Positions 53,404 to 62,367 are shown, counted from the stretch's first letter. The stretch is 64,000 nt of DNA from Marinicella rhabdoformis (GCF_009671245.1 NZ_VTFS01000004.1:186001-250000), one strand, 5' to 3'. Notes: generated from the letters alone by a model not told the origin. Numbers and translations are program-made.

Positions 53404-54945
53404 ATGCGCTTCAACACCATCAAAAAAATATCCAAATGGACCGTCCTGACCCTATTATTCACAACAGCCATGACAGTCTTTTATGGTTACACAGAAGTTA
53501 ACCGTTTGTGGGGTGCATACACCACAAAAGTAAACCCATCAGATTATGAAACCGCACAAACTGATGTGGTCATAACTCATGTGAACCTGCTGTCAGAAGA
53601 TGCCACAAATATGATTCCTAATCAATCAGTGGTAATTCACCAAGGCAGCATAACAGCCGTCGGCAGCGATATCTCGATACCAACCGGTTACCAAGTGATA
53701 GATGGCACAGGACAATACCTGATTCCCGGCTTGATCGATTCACATGTGCACCTGTGGCAAAGCCCCAATGATTTGCTGCTGTATTTAGCCAACGGCATCA
53801 CCCACATCAAAGAGATGAACGGCAGTGAAGAACATTTACAATGGAAACAAGAAATAGAACAAGGCCGACCTGGGCCTGATATGTTTGTCGCCTCACGCCG
53901 CCACAACAGCAACGACTTCATCAAGGGATGGTTTGACAGATTGACTGCAAAAATCAATCCAGTCAACGATATGGCAGACATTGAAGATGATTTACTGGCG
54001 CTCAAAGCACAAGGCTTTGATGCCATTAAAGTGTATACCTTCTTAAAGAAAAAACACTTCATGGCATTCAATGAAACAGCAAAAAAACACGACATCAAAT
54101 TACTTGGACACACGCCGATTTCAATGACCTTAGATGAAGTTTGGGGCACTGAACTGCGCGAACTGGGACATGTGGAAGAAATCGTTAAAGCCTTGATTCG
54201 TGAATTTGCTGGCTATGATTACAGCAATGCCAATGAGTTTTTGGCCCATGTAGCATCTCGAAAAAAAGACATCATATCTAATTTATTGAAACACGACATC
54301 ACCGTCCAAACCACACTAACCATCATGGAAGGACTGGCACCCATCCGTGCAGATGTTGATCAAGTGTTACAGCAAGTTGAACTTGAATATGTGAATCCCG
54401 GCATCACCGAATCAACCCACCCATCCATCCCAGTATTGGGCTGGTTACCCAAAGTGAACATCTACCGCCTGCCAGATGACATTGTTGATGACATGTCAGA
54501 AGAACAGAAAGCCGATGACCAAATTTACTGGAAAACCTATGCCGAAGCCAACCGCATGCTGATCCGTGCATTTGCTCAAAATAACGTCAAACTACTCGCC
54601 GCCACTGACGCCAATGTTCCAGCCAGGGTGCCCGGTTTTTCTTTGCACGAAGAATTAGTGGCGCTGAACAAAGCAGGCCTGTCAAATGCAGCAGTATTAA
54701 AGACCGCCACAACCAATCCTGCCCAAGCCATGGGCATCAAAACGGGAAAAATTAAAGCGGGCTACCAAGCTGACATGTTGTTACTCAATGACAACCCCTT
54801 ACAAGACATCAAACACACCCAAAACATAAAAACCGTCATCAACAATGGGCGGATTTATGACCGTGACACTTTGAACAGAATCTTAACCGCAGTAAAAGCC
54901 GCCAATGACGAAAGCAGAACCGAAGACATCAGCCATTATCATTGA
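53404..54945 (+). CDS. Amidohydrolase, exported
   Basis: 513 residues; an N-terminal hydrophobic segment (WTVLTLLFTTAMTVFYGY) anchors or exports it. Metal-dependent hydrolase of the imidazolonepropionase-like group: PGLIDSHVHL, carboxylated Lys region in DAIKVYTFLKK, His ligands in LLGHTPIS and RELGHVEE, Asp in LAATDANVPA. The C-terminal end matches the composite domain (AGYQADMLLLNDNPLQDI). Substrate unknown; peptides or amides are likely. Confidence 0.87.
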   Translation: MRFNTIKKISKWTVLTLLFTTAMTVFYGYTEVNRLWGAYTTKVNPSDYETAQTDVVITHVNLLSEDATNMIPNQSVVIHQGSITAVGSDISIPTGYQVIDGTGQYLIPGLIDSHVHLWQSPNDLLLYLANGITHIKEMNGSEEHLQWKQEIEQGRPGPDMFVASRRHNSNDFIKGWFDRLTAKINPVNDMADIEDDLLALKAQGFDAIKVYTFLKKKHFMAFNETAKKHDIKLLGHTPISMTLDEVWGTELRELGHVEEIVKALIREFAGYDYSNANEFLAHVASRKKDIISNLLKHDITVQTTLTIMEGLAPIRADVDQVLQQVELEYVNPGITESTHPSIPVLGWLPKVNIYRLPDDIVDDMSEEQKADDQIYWKTYAEANRMLIRAFAQNNVKLLAATDANVPARVPGFSLHEELVALNKAGLSNAAVLKTATTNPAQAMGIKTGKIKAGYQADMLLLNDNPLQDIKHTQNIKTVINNGRIYDRDTLNRILTAVKAANDESRTEDISHYH

Positions 54946-54994
54946 GTGGGCTGTAAGGGATAGTTGGCTAAAGTTGAATCGACTCTTTGGGTTA

Positions 54995-55125
54995 GTTCAA
55001 CGCCGCAATTAGCGACAAATTTGGAGTGGCCGTTTTGTGCTAGCGTAGCGTTAAAGCACAAAGAGGTCACGGAAGATTTGTCCAGCACTAGCAACGCTAG
55101 TGCGCGCTACTTTGCCTTGTTAGGT
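54995..55125 (-). repeat. attC recombination site after the GNAT cassette
   Basis: On the minus strand R'' ACCTAAC (containing the GNAT stop TAA) fits RYYYAAC; the far end R' GTTGAAC fits GTTRRRY. 131 bases. Internal hairpins: GCACTAGC-AAC-GCTAGTGC (55085-55103) and TTTGTGCT...AGCACAAA with the GCGTAGCG word. Best-formed attC in the window. Confidence 0.85.
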
Positions 55126-55593
55126 ATTAAGCTGTAGCCCTTTTCTAAAGAACTTACTAAATACATCGAGCTCATAATTACCAAACGGACCGCATTCTTC
55201 AAACCCATGTTTTTTATACAGCGCTACAGCCGGAGCAAAGGCCTCGTTACTTCCCGTTTCTAAACCAATTGTTGAGTATGCGCGCATTTTTGCTTCTTTA
55301 AGAACTAGCTGTAGAAGACTCTCCGCGACACCTTTTCTTAGAAAGAGACGACTCGTCTTCATTGACTTAATTTCACCAAAATTATCATCTATCTCTTTTA
55401 GGGCAATACAACCTGCTATTTCTCCGTTAACACGTGCGGACCAGAAGGTTATTGATCTATCATTGAGCGTTTCAGGATCTAATGCATGAATACTCTCTGA
55501 TGGTGAATATTTGAGCATCTCTTTCAGGTGCTCATTGAGTAATACCAAAACTGCACCATCTTCTAGATCATCCTGAATAATCTCAATTTTCAC
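55120..55593 (-). CDS. GNAT acetyltransferase (gene cassette)
   Basis: 157 residues from GTG 55593, which has AGAAGGAA upstream; the frame extends into the leader to 55647 but that part precedes the cassette border. GNAT motifs: FWSARVNGEIAGCIALKE, SMKTSRLFLRKGVAESLLQLVLKEA (acetyl-CoA loop R-x-x-G-V/I-A), LYKKHGFEECGPFGNY. Stop inside the attC R''. Resembles YafP-like acetyltransferases, often carried by cassettes; substrate unknown. Confidence 0.87.
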   Translation of the reverse strand: MKIEIIQDDLEDGAVLVLLNEHLKEMLKYSPSESIHALDPETLNDRSITFWSARVNGEIAGCIALKEIDDNFGEIKSMKTSRLFLRKGVAESLLQLVLKEAKMRAYSTIGLETGSNEAFAPAVALYKKHGFEECGPFGNYELDVFSKFFRKGLQLNT

Positions 55594-55608
55594 TAGAACA
55601 TTCCTTCT

Positions 55609-55683
55609 GCCTAACAATTTATTAAACACACATATTATACTTTTCACAAAGGAAAAATGCCTTGATTTTGCTTATTTATTGGG
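55609..55683 (-). repeat. Cassette leader, copy 2 (attI-like, with -10)
   Basis: On the minus strand GTATAATATGTGTGTTTAATAA continues as ATTGTTAGGC; the cassette border GTTAGGC matches GTTRRRY. Near-identical to copy 1 at 49598-49672 over 26 bases and recognisably similar over ~75. It probably drives the GNAT cassette through the TATAAT box. Confidence 0.6.
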
Positions 55684-55870
55684 CTTAGATTCACAAATCA
55701 ATCAACTTAATTGGCCTTAATGGTGTTAGATACACTCTTATACGCTGGTATCTTAAATATTCATGATAATAAAGCATAAATATGGAGTTTCTCGACAAGT
55801 CAGGGTGAAGATCAAATTCCTACATTACAGTGATCATACAGTTTACTTTAAAACCACCTGACTGTCTTTC

Positions 55871-56830
55871 TCAACGCTTCACAATCACCCCCCTCACCAA
55901 CTTCGACAAAGTCACTTGTTGGTCTTGTTCGAAGATGTAGTTTTGGGAATTCAGGCGCCAGGTGGTGACGGCTTTGAAGCCGTAGGTTTGCATACCGGCG
56001 TGAGCTTGTTGGGCTGTTTGGTAGCCGGGTTCTTTGCCTGTTGGGTTGGGTATTGCGGTCATGGCTTCGAATTTTGCGCCGTAGGCGAAAGCATCGGGTT
56101 TGACGCCAATATCAATGAACTGGCTAGGCAGGCTGTTACTGAAATACATTTGGAAAGCGATGATGTCAAAATGTTCATTGACGGTTTCTACATCTAAGTT
56201 GTTGGTTGTGGCTGGGCCCATGGTGAGTAACAAGTTATTCGCTTTGAAGGCTTTGCCGATTGCTGAAAAAGCCGATTTGAATTGTGCTGGCGTGGTGTCG
56301 TCACTGATGCCAGGGTTTCCCCACTCCCAGTCAATATCGAAGCCATCTAAATTGTAATGCTTGAGGTAGGCGACCACATTCGCAGCAAAAGCATCGGCTG
56401 ATGCGACATCTGGGTTAGTGGGATCTGGGAATATTTGTGATATCAAGTTTGCTTTGCCATAAAGTAAGGTCAGGCAGATTTTGATGTTTGGATTGGCTTG
56501 CTTGGCATCTCTGACGATCCATTCCATGTAGTCCTGATTCGTCGGGATGCTGCCATCTGGGTTGGCAGGGTGTGTGACATGGTCTAAAAACAGGGTGTGG
56601 CTGCTGCCATCACCTGTTGGGAACGTTTCATTGCTGGTTGGCACGATGTCTACGAAGCACAAGTTGATGATGTCATTGGTCTGATAGACTTTTTCAGTGA
56701 TAAGTCGCTGAAATGCACTGTTTGGACTGTTGTAATTTGTTCCTGATGGATCGTCTTCATTGAGCAAGATCCATGCGTTACACATGGCTGGTAATTTTGA
56801 AGCGAATGGTGGATTAGATGACTGAGTCAT
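55871..56830 (-). CDS. GH18 chitinase, no signal peptide
   Basis: 319 residues from ATG 56830, which has AGGAGA upstream (MTQSSNPPF). Catalytic motif DGFDIDWEW (Asp162, Asp165, Asp167, proton donor Glu169) is intact; NLCFVDIV and TMGPATTN barrel strands and the conserved QMYFS (Tyr near the active site) are present. No secretion signal and no chitin-binding domain are seen, unusual for a chitinase; export by another route or use inside the cell is possible. Specificity could also be endo-N-acetylglucosaminidase. Confidence 0.88.
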   Translation of the reverse strand: MTQSSNPPFASKLPAMCNAWILLNEDDPSGTNYNSPNSAFQRLITEKVYQTNDIINLCFVDIVPTSNETFPTGDGSSHTLFLDHVTHPANPDGSIPTNQDYMEWIVRDAKQANPNIKICLTLLYGKANLISQIFPDPTNPDVASADAFAANVVAYLKHYNLDGFDIDWEWGNPGISDDTTPAQFKSAFSAIGKAFKANNLLLTMGPATTNNLDVETVNEHFDIIAFQMYFSNSLPSQFIDIGVKPDAFAYGAKFEAMTAIPNPTGKEPGYQTAQQAHAGMQTYGFKAVTTWRLNSQNYIFEQDQQVTLSKLVRGVIVKR

Positions 56831-57102
56831 GCTGATTCTCCTGTTATGTTGGCGTGTGTGAGTCATTGATTAACCTCTACAAAGCGATGTTAATACAATG
56901 GTTTCTGTATTTTTTGAGCTTAAAATACTGAGGCAGGTTTACGTTGAACACATCTCATTGCATTTATAAAACACAATTGTCTCGCTATAAACCCAGCCTA
57001 CATAATAGGGTGTTATCGAAATGAACTTCATCTCACTTTATCTGGAGGTATATTCTTTCAAACAGGAATATGAACCCAAACTGTATCTATTAAATTGATT
57101 TT

Positions 57103-57570
57103 TTAAGTTTTGTGAAATGATCGTTTCATGACAGTTTTAGGAATGCCGTGGTCTGGCAGGTACTGTTTGTATTCCGTGAAGCCGTGTTTTTCATACAGCT
57201 TGATGGCGGGTTTATTGACCACAGCGGTTTCAACAATGTATTCATCGACCTCATGCAAACTGAATACGTATTGAATTAACTGGCCTGCTATGCCTTTTCT
57301 GAAGTGTTTTGGGTCAACGGTTAGGCTGCAAATTTTCAATTGAGAATAATCACCGACGGTGTGGTTGACTTCAATCACTGCGGCCAAGTCTTCACCTTCG
57401 AAGAAACCATAAAAATCTGTAGTCGAATTCTGGATAGCTTCTGCACTGCGGCTCAAGGGTGGAAAATCATCCACGCCAATCAAACTCGCTTCGATTTGAT
57501 ATGAATCTTGAAACACTTGAAATATGTTTTGTGCAATCGATTCATCTTGATGACTTAGTATAATTACCAT
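57103..57570 (-). CDS. GNAT-family acetyltransferase
   Basis: 155 residues from ATG 57570, which has GAGGT eight bases upstream; the frame is open to 57666. GNAT signs: GFFEGEDLAAVIEVNH, CSLTVDPKHFRKGIAGQLIQYV (acetyl-CoA loop), VVNKPAIKLYEKHGFTEYK. Not a cassette: no attC box follows. Substrate unknown. Confidence 0.85.
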   Translation of the reverse strand: MVIILSHQDESIAQNIFQVFQDSYQIEASLIGVDDFPPLSRSAEAIQNSTTDFYGFFEGEDLAAVIEVNHTVGDYSQLKICSLTVDPKHFRKGIAGQLIQYVFSLHEVDEYIVETAVVNKPAIKLYEKHGFTEYKQYLPDHGIPKTVMKRSFHKT

Positions 57571-57756
57571 ACTTTTTGACCTCAAGTCAGAATTTAAAAC
57601 TCGTATTGAATAGGCATCACAAGAACCCTTTTCTAAGGGTGCTACCAAAATATCAGATAATGGCAATGTTATTAAATAATATAATGCTTACAATAACACA
57701 AACATTTTAATAAGCCAGCTCGAATGAACCCTGAACTGGCTTAATACTAAAGCTGT

Positions 57757-58686
57757 TTATTGAATGTCGGCACAGGAATTAAATTCAAATCCATTTTTAA
57801 AAATCAGATCTAAATTGTTTGCTGCTGAAGGAACTGCCAAAGCACCCGCTGAAAAAGTATCTGCGGCGGCGAATGGCGAAGTTAAAGGTGTGTCATAGGT
57901 TAGTGTAGAAAGATCCAGAACGGATATATCCCCAGCTTCATCGGTTACCAGGTAGGCAAAACCACCACCCACTGCAATACCATCAATATCAGTAATTCCA
58001 ACAGGATAAGCAACTAAATTCGTTATATTACCACTGGTGTCTATGGTAACCACCTGACCTGCTGTATCATTAACACCATAAATAATACAGGTTTCTGGAT
58101 CTGCATCAATACCGCTGATGCTTTCTGTTGAGGCTGCAATTAAAGTGGCTTCAAACGTTTGTAAATCAATTTGATAAAAACCATTTGATGCACCAGCTCC
58201 AGCTTCATATCCATACAACACACCATTTCTCATGGCTAATCCATCAATTCTTTGTTCAAGCCCACCTACAGTAATATTGCCTAATAAAACTGGAGCTCCC
58301 CCGTCCGTATAAGGTAAAGCAAATAAATTATCACCAAAACCAGTAGCGCTGGATTGTGTGAACAAAATACGCTCATTGTCTGGGTCAGCAGTTGCCCCCC
58401 AAACACCATTACCAGAAAGAATGGATTGAGCTGTGTTCATGTCTACATCTACAGAAAACGTATCATTTAACGATGATGTTGATCCAGAAGCATTAGTACT
58501 TGTTCCAACAAATAAAGTATCACTTATATCGACTGGCATGCCTAATACTTGTTCATCGTCAACTTTATTAATGTGATTGTTTTTTAACTCGCCCGAATGA
58601 CTCCATTCCTCAATTCCCTGCGACTGTACTGGAGCTGCAATTAAAAATAAAGAAGTGGCAGCTATGGTTAATATGATTTTTTTCAT
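57757..58686 (-). CDS. Secreted propeller-like protein with IFKNGFE tail
   Basis: 309 residues. Signal peptide (MKKIILTIAATSLFLIAAPVQS) and AGGGG-type ribosome site. The body has repeated WGATADPDNERILFT, GIDADPETCIIYGVND, DIDGIAVGGGFAYLVTD units resembling a seven-blade beta-propeller (DUF4394/YncE-like). The C terminus NLDLIFKNGFEFNSCADIQ carries an IFxxGFE motif that I associate with the ends of secreted proteins in Marinicella/Lysobacter-type bacteria, possibly a sorting tail (from memory; unproven). Confidence 0.72.
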   Translation of the reverse strand: MKKIILTIAATSLFLIAAPVQSQGIEEWSHSGELKNNHINKVDDEQVLGMPVDISDTLFVGTSTNASGSTSSLNDTFSVDVDMNTAQSILSGNGVWGATADPDNERILFTQSSATGFGDNLFALPYTDGGAPVLLGNITVGGLEQRIDGLAMRNGVLYGYEAGAGASNGFYQIDLQTFEATLIAASTESISGIDADPETCIIYGVNDTAGQVVTIDTSGNITNLVAYPVGITDIDGIAVGGGFAYLVTDEAGDISVLDLSTLTYDTPLTSPFAAADTFSAGALAVPSAANNLDLIFKNGFEFNSCADIQ

Positions 58687-58851
58687 TGAATTCCCCTGTT
58701 TAGTAGAATCTATTATTATGATTGAAATCAGCTAACCTGTAAATATAATTGGATTACTTTTTGACAAACCAGTCACAAATCTATAATTCTTGTCGTGATA
58801 AGTACGTCAAATCAAACCCATATCACCAAGTAATACTATTTCTCAAAATAC

Positions 58852-60072
58852 TTAACTTTCTCCAAATGGATTATCGATAGATTGCGATGGTTCGGTGAAC
58901 CATTTTGGCCCTTCAGCCGTCATGTAAAAATGGTCCTCTAAACGCACACCAAATTCACCGGGCGCGGCAATCATCGGTTCGTTACTGAAACACATGCCAA
59001 CATCCAAAGGTGTTTTGTCACCGCGAACCAAATATGGGCCTTCATGAATTTGTAATCCGATGCCATGGCCGGTGCGGTGTGGTAACCCGGGCAAGTCATA
59101 TTCAGGGCCGAAGCCGTGTTTTTCTAATTCATCTCTTGCCGCTTGGTCTGCCGCTTCACATGGCACGCCCAATTGAGCGGCTTCAAATGCCGCTGCCTGT
59201 GCGGCTTTTTCTGCCACCCAGATTTCACGTTGGCGGTCGTTCGGTTCGCCGAACACGTAACTGCGGGTGATGTCCGAAATGTAACCTTCGACCATACAGC
59301 CAGTATCAATCAGCACCATGTCGTTATTTTCAAGTGGCTTGGGTGTTTTGACACCATGTGGAAAGGCACTGTCTTCGCCAAATAACACAATACAAAAATA
59401 TGAGCCCTGGGCGGCACCCACTTTCTGATGTGCTTGGTTAATAAATGACGTGACTTCTGCTGTGCTGATGCCTGTTCGCAATATCTTTGCAGCGGCTTTG
59501 TGTACAGCAATCGTCATGTCTTTGGCCACTTGCATCAATGCAATTTCATTCGCTGACTTTCGGCTGCGACAAAATTGACTGACCCCTTGACCGTCTTCAA
59601 ACTGGGTGTCTGGGCTGATGTGTTCGCCGGCTTTTTTCAATGCACTGAACATGGTGAAATTCAAATTTTCATCCAATCCCACCGTCTTGATGTCTGATGA
59701 TTTGAACAATTCAGCCAATAATTGGAATGGGCTCTCATGTTCTTGCCAGCCTTTGACCTCACCTTGAACTTGCATGAAGTCATTGATGGTTCCAATCTCA
59801 AAAAAGGGAGCGATGTAAATCAACTCACCCTCTGCTGTCAACAAAGCACCAACCAATCGTTCACTTGGCTTCCAATGTGTACCAGTGAAATAACTGAGGT
59901 TAGGCCCTGCGTGAAGGTACAAAGCATCCCAGCCCAAATCACTCATGTGCTGTTGCGCTTTTTTGATGCGTTGTTGGTATTCTGGCAGTTGAATGGCTTG
60001 CACAGATGCAGTCATGTTGGATAATTTATCCAGTTCCGTTTGGGCATCACTGCCGCCAACACCAATGGTCAT
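58852..60072 (-). CDS. M24-family Xaa-Pro aminopeptidase
   Basis: 406 residues from the ATG at 60072 (MTIGVGGSD); an ATG at 60015 (MTASVQAIQ) also fits and an upstream open frame reaches 60147. Creatinase-like N domain, then the pita-bread domain with five metal ligands: DTGCMVEGYISDITR (two Asp), HRTGHGIGLQIHE (His), NEPMIA (Glu) and RLEDHFY (Glu). Cleaves the bond before proline. Alone between a secreted-protein gene and the REP pair. Confidence 0.9.
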   Translation of the reverse strand: MTIGVGGSDAQTELDKLSNMTASVQAIQLPEYQQRIKKAQQHMSDLGWDALYLHAGPNLSYFTGTHWKPSERLVGALLTAEGELIYIAPFFEIGTINDFMQVQGEVKGWQEHESPFQLLAELFKSSDIKTVGLDENLNFTMFSALKKAGEHISPDTQFEDGQGVSQFCRSRKSANEIALMQVAKDMTIAVHKAAAKILRTGISTAEVTSFINQAHQKVGAAQGSYFCIVLFGEDSAFPHGVKTPKPLENNDMVLIDTGCMVEGYISDITRSYVFGEPNDRQREIWVAEKAAQAAAFEAAQLGVPCEAADQAARDELEKHGFGPEYDLPGLPHRTGHGIGLQIHEGPYLVRGDKTPLDVGMCFSNEPMIAAPGEFGVRLEDHFYMTAEGPKWFTEPSQSIDNPFGES

Positions 60073-60269
60073 GTCATCACCGTAATTTGAAATAGAAAAA
60101 GCATTATAAAGAAGGTGTCTAACAAAAATAAAGGACTGAAAGCACAAGGAGTCATTTTGGTTTCATTCTTCAGATTAAACTCAAAATATGGATTAAAAGA
60201 AACTAAAAGTACCGTCGCAGGCACGACTCGATTATTTAGCTACTATTGGGAAATGATCCAAACATTCAC

Positions 60270-60347
60270 GTCACCTTCGGGCTTGACCCGATGGTCTTGT
60301 TGTTTTTAGTACAATATTGAGATAATCGGGTCAAGCCCGAGTATGAC
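60270..60347. repeat. Pair of inverted REP-like palindromes
   Basis: TCGGGCTTGACCCGAT (60277-60292) and ATCGGGTCAAGCCCGA (60325-60340) are perfect 16-base inverted copies; with flanks GTCA/TGAC the unit is 23 bases with three mismatches. Each copy also folds on itself (TCGGG-N5-CCCGA). This arrangement, two REPs head to head around a 32-base spacer, is BIME-like and lies downstream of the VOC gene. Confidence 0.8.
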
Positions 60348-60360
60348 ATCAATCTTAATT

Positions 60361-60732
60361 TTACGAGATATTCCCAAGTTTAGAGTGAATACCAAATTTA
60401 TTACCTGATGGATCGATAAAGCTCAAATGGTGACCACCTAAGTTTTCAATTTCTTCATATTGCACACCGTTTCTTTTTAGGTGCTCTAACAAAACAATCG
60501 GTGTATCATTGAGAACATCACCAACTCCAATCCAGAAGTTTGAGGATACCTGCTTATTTTGCCCAAATACAGTCAAATGCCTCTCTGTATCTGTTTCTTC
60601 CAAATCGAGTATAAGCCCTACACCTAAGTTACAAACCAACCTCCCTGCCTTGTATTCAAAAACACCTAGCTTATTAGCATAAAAATCAATTGCCGCCTCA
60701 ATACAGGTCACAGACAAATTTAAATAGACCAT
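60361..60732 (-). CDS. VOC-family (glyoxalase-like) protein
   Basis: 123 residues with one vicinal-oxygen-chelate fold: LNLSVTCIEAAIDFYANKLGVFEY at the start and NLGGHHLSFIDPSGNKFGIHS at the end (the second has the typical DPxGN). Single-domain, probably dimeric. Substrate unknown (dioxygenase, glyoxalase or resistance type). Confidence 0.85.
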   Translation of the reverse strand: MVYLNLSVTCIEAAIDFYANKLGVFEYKAGRLVCNLGVGLILDLEETDTERHLTVFGQNKQVSSNFWIGVGDVLNDTPIVLLEHLKRNGVQYEEIENLGGHHLSFIDPSGNKFGIHSKLGNIS

Positions 60733-60745
60733 TTTTATATGGTTA

Positions 60746-61783
60746 TTAAACCAAACGCCAAGCCAAAATTTCGCCCGCTTGATAAGGCGATATGGTCAAG
60801 TCGCCTTCGCCTATGGTAGCGGGGACTTGCTGGCTTTCTTTGACCAAGCTGATTTGCTTTTGATTCACTGGCAAGTCATAAAATGCTGGTCCATTCAAAG
60901 AGGCAAATTTTTCTAACTGATCCAAAGCACCATCTTCTTCGAACACTTGGGTATAAACTTCGATGGCGTGTGGTGCACTGAAGATACCAGCGCAACCACA
61001 AGCGCTTTCTTTGGCACCGATGGCATGTGGTGCGGTATCGGTACCGAGGAAGAATTTTTTACTGCCCGATGTGGCGGCTTTTCTCAATGCCAGTCTGTGT
61101 AGTTCACGTTTGGCTACCGGTAAACAATACAAGTGCGGTTTGATGCCACCGACCAGCATGTCGTTGCGGTTGATTTGTAAATGATGTGCCGTAATAGTGG
61201 CAGCGATGTTATCACCTTGTGACGCAACAAAATCAGCGGCGTCTTTTGTGGTGATGTGTTCAAACACCACTTTCAATTCTGGCATGTCTTTGAGCAACGG
61301 CGCCATGATGGTTTCAATAAACACCGCTTCTCTGTCAAAAATATCAATTTCGCTGTCAACCACTTCACCATGAACCAACAAGGGCATGCCGATTTCTTGC
61401 ATCGCTTCCAAAACAGGATAAATGCCTTTCATGTCGCTGACACCGAAACTTGAATTGGTCGTGGCATTTGCTGGGTATAATTTGGCCGCGGTGAACACGC
61501 CTTGTTCATGCCCCTTTACCAATTCTTCTGGCGCGATTGAATCGGTCAAATAAGCCGTCATCAATGGTTGGAAATCTGGGTAATCAGAGGTCGCTGCCAA
61601 AATACGATCACGGTAGGCACTGGCCAAAGCCGTGGTGGTCACTGGTGGTGCCAAGTTTGGCATGATGATGGCGCGGCCAAACTGTCGAGCGGTGTATTCC
61701 GCCACTTGATTCAACATGTCGCCATCGCGCAAGTGTACGTGCCAGTCGTCTGGTTGGGTGATGGTGATGGTTTGCGCAGTCAT
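60746..61783 (-). CDS. pyrC: Dihydroorotase
   Basis: Third step of pyrimidine synthesis: cyclises carbamoyl-aspartate to dihydroorotate. 345 residues, class II (E. coli 348). DWHVHLRD gives the zinc His15/His17, KLYPANATTN the bridging carboxylated Lys, then LLVHGEV, FEHITTKDA, ATITAHHLQINRND, FLGTDTAPH with the catalytic Asp. Complete and of normal length. Confidence 0.97.
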   Translation of the reverse strand: MTAQTITITQPDDWHVHLRDGDMLNQVAEYTARQFGRAIIMPNLAPPVTTTALASAYRDRILAATSDYPDFQPLMTAYLTDSIAPEELVKGHEQGVFTAAKLYPANATTNSSFGVSDMKGIYPVLEAMQEIGMPLLVHGEVVDSEIDIFDREAVFIETIMAPLLKDMPELKVVFEHITTKDAADFVASQGDNIAATITAHHLQINRNDMLVGGIKPHLYCLPVAKRELHRLALRKAATSGSKKFFLGTDTAPHAIGAKESACGCAGIFSAPHAIEVYTQVFEEDGALDQLEKFASLNGPAFYDLPVNQKQISLVKESQQVPATIGEGDLTISPYQAGEILAWRLV

Positions 61784-61928
61784 GAATTATCCAGCAATTT
61801 TTGATTGTGGCAATTATAACCATTCACAGCACAAGGTAAACAATCATGACATGGCTAAAGTATGCCATTCGTCCTTTTTTTCTTTCAATTCACAGAAAAT
61901 TCTTGCTTATCATTTGAAGTGTATGTAC

Positions 61929-61949
61929 TGTACCACTACTTATGGTACA
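61929..61949 (+). promoter_or_regulatory. Candidate GntR/YtrA operator
   Basis: TGTACC-N9-GGTACA inverted repeat 18 bases before the GntR ATG. YtrA-type regulators bind similar palindromes over their own promoters. A weak promoter (TTGAAG, 61914; TACTTA, 61937) overlaps it. Confidence 0.55.
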
Positions 61950-61966
61950 CCATTGATGATAATCAT

Positions 61967-62356
61967 ATGATTCAAATAGTAACCGGGGACGCCCGGCCGA
62001 TATTTAAACAAATTGTAGATGGCATTCGAATGCAAATTATGACAGGTCAATTGGCAGTGGGCGCGAAGCTTCCCAGTGTCCGTGGCTTATCAGTACAACT
62101 GACGGTTAACACCAATACGGTTGCAAAAGCTTATTCAGAATTGCTCTCTCATGGCTTGGTTGAGTCTCGCAAAGGTTTAGGCCTTTTTGTCATTCAACCG
62201 AAACAAATACTTAGCGATCAAGAACGTGAACAGCGACTTGATAAAGCGGTTGATGCTTTGATTCATGAAACGATTGGACTCAGCTTCAGCCACGATGACA
62301 TCTTGCAACTGGTAACAGAAAAGTTATCAAAATTGCCCGATGGGAAAACAGAATAA
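61967..62356 (+). CDS. GntR-family regulator, YtrA type
   Basis: 129 residues from ATG 61967 (MIQIVTGDARPIF); the frame is open further upstream. Winged HTH of the GntR fold (IFKQIVDGIRMQIMTGQLAVGAKLPSVRGLSVQLTVNTNTVAKAYSEL) with only a short C-terminal tail, the YtrA subfamily. Such regulators repress the ABC transporter genes next to them; the ABC operon follows after 11 bases. Confidence 0.9.
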   Translation: MIQIVTGDARPIFKQIVDGIRMQIMTGQLAVGAKLPSVRGLSVQLTVNTNTVAKAYSELLSHGLVESRKGLGLFVIQPKQILSDQEREQRLDKAVDALIHETIGLSFSHDDILQLVTEKLSKLPDGKTE

Positions 62357-62367
62357 ACAGGTGAAGC

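Noticed and set aside
57103-57666. Second GNAT gene as another integron cassette
   Set aside because: No TAACAAG at its stop and no attC-like site after it.
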